Assembly: GCA_963734725.1 (NCBI GenBank)
Contig: CAVTIX010000009.1
Coordinates: 558,001 to 622,000, forward strand
Source: DASXKD01 sp963734725
GTDB taxonomy: Bacteria; Actinomycetota; Actinomycetes; Streptosporangiales; Streptosporangiaceae
Direction: 5' to 3'
DNA: 64,000 nucleotides
How positions within the stretch are numbered: position 1 is the stretch's first letter; every line of letters starts with the position of its first letter. Shown here piece by piece: positions 63,443 to 64,000 of the stretch. The notes beneath the pieces were generated by a model that worked only from the letters and a program-made list of their open reading frames with translations, searched no databases and was not told the DNA's origin. A program made the position numbers and the translations under genes.

Positions 63443-64000
63443 TCAGGAGGTTTCCGCGGCGAGGCGCTGGCTCGCCGCCACCCACCGGTCCAGCAGCGCC
63501 AGCGCGGCCCCGGAATCCACCGCCGCCGCCGCCCGGGCACAGGCGTCCACGAGCACCCCGGCCAGGTCCTCGGCACGGGGCACGCCCCCGGCGGCGGCCA
63601 GCGCCGCGCCGGCGTTGAGCACCACGGTGTCCCTGACCGGCCCGGGCTCGCCCGACATCACCGCCCGGGCCACGGCGGCGTTGTTGGCCGCGTCCCCGCC
63701 GCGCAGGTCCCCCGGCCGCGACCGGGGCAGCCCGAGATCCCCCGGGTCGAGCAGCGTCTGGCTGACCATGCCGTCGTGCACCACCCACACGGTGGAGGTG
63801 TCGGCCGTGGTCAGCTCGTCGAGGCCGTCGTCGCCGTGGAACACCAGCGCCGAGCAGCCACGGGCGGCCAGCACCCCGGCGATGATGGCCCCCATCCGCG
63901 GATCGGCTACCCCGACCGCCTGGGCGGCGGGGCGCGCGGGGTTCGCCACCGGCCCGATGAAGTTAAAAACGGTCGGCACGCCGAGTTCCCGGCGTGGCAC
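63443..64000 (-). CDS. trpD: Anthranilate phosphoribosyltransferase, C-terminal part
   Basis: TrpD attaches phosphoribose to anthranilate in tryptophan synthesis. The window holds the last 185 codons: LGVPTVFNFIGPVANPARPA, VFHGDDGLDELTTADTSTVW and the helical end (LVDACARAAAAVDSGAALAL). The N-terminal half with the PRPP loop lies beyond the right edge. Its presence together with aroG in the window shows two points of the aromatic pathway, though they are 20 kb apart. It is truncated by the window, not by mutation. Confidence 0.95.
   Translation of the reverse strand: MPRRELGVPTVFNFIGPVANPARPAAQAVGVADPRMGAIIAGVLAARGCSALVFHGDDGLDELTTADTSTVWVVHDGMVSQTLLDPGDLGLPRSRPGDLRGGDAANNAAVARAVMSGEPGPVRDTVVLNAGAALAAAGGVPRAEDLAGVLVDACARAAAAVDSGAALALLDRWVAASQRLAAETS

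Overview
The window is very GC-rich chromosomal DNA from an actinomycete. Support comes from near-universal G/C third codon positions, frequent GTG/TTG starts, an mIHF-type integration host factor, a BldD regulator with its c-di-GMP signature, a PriA without a Walker A motif, a PknB/PknL-type PASTA kinase, a PimB'-like mannosyltransferase and an FMN riboswitch on the riboflavin genes. A Streptosporangiales-like morphologically complex actinomycete is my best guess, but it is an inference from gene content. No rRNA, tRNA, CRISPR array, prophage or complete insertion sequence is visible.

Layout. 32-4823 (minus): riboflavin genes ribE-ribBA under an FMN riboswitch, an ECF42-type sigma factor with its DGPF partner, then rpe. 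5236-9064: a DUF2786 gene, rsmB, fmt and def. 9161-17079 (minus): a HEAT-like protein, priA, metK, coaBC, a structured intergenic element, rpoZ, a frameshifted gmk and mihF. 17290-27585 (minus): one tight pyrimidine operon pyrR-pyrB-pyrC-carA-carB-pyrK-pyrD-pyrF with a PyrR-type RNA hairpin at the pyrR ribosome-binding site. bldD lies divergently at 28047. 28614-30803 is a small accessory patch: repeats, a HEPN protein, a LexA-like box, a TnpB remnant and a GNAT gene.

The second half (30722-64000) keeps the gene order of the Mycobacterium tuberculosis Rv2172c-Rv2192c region (metF-like, idsA2, Rv2175c, pknL, aroG, acyltransferase, SRPBCC, fadD15, pimB', NlpC/P60, exonuclease, trpD). Lineage-specific genes are inserted: phzF, an FAD oxidoreductase, two membrane proteins, a secreted propeller-like protein, thiI, GNAT, pfkA/glpK and glk.

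Three features stand out. First, aroG is preceded by a 24-codon leader ORF with a Phe-Glu-Phe-Trp-Tyr-Gly-Tyr run, a 14-bp terminator and a competing antiterminator pairing: an apparent aromatic-amino-acid attenuator. Second, a roughly 178-nt element between rpoZ and coaBC has a 12-bp closing helix and two perfect internal hairpins, and its G-U pair fits only the operon's strand. Third, a fused relic of a second ECF42/DGPF pair sits at 46405-46980. Several genes (gmk, fadD, a Cys-rich protein, tnpB) carry single-base frameshifts. Because gmk is normally essential, sequence errors are a real alternative to decay. In-frame minisatellites have spread into carA, idsA, a GNAT gene, a membrane glycosyltransferase-like gene and the Cys-rich gene. 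At least twelve genes show a TAnnnT hexamer 6-7 nt before the start codon, as expected for leaderless mRNAs.
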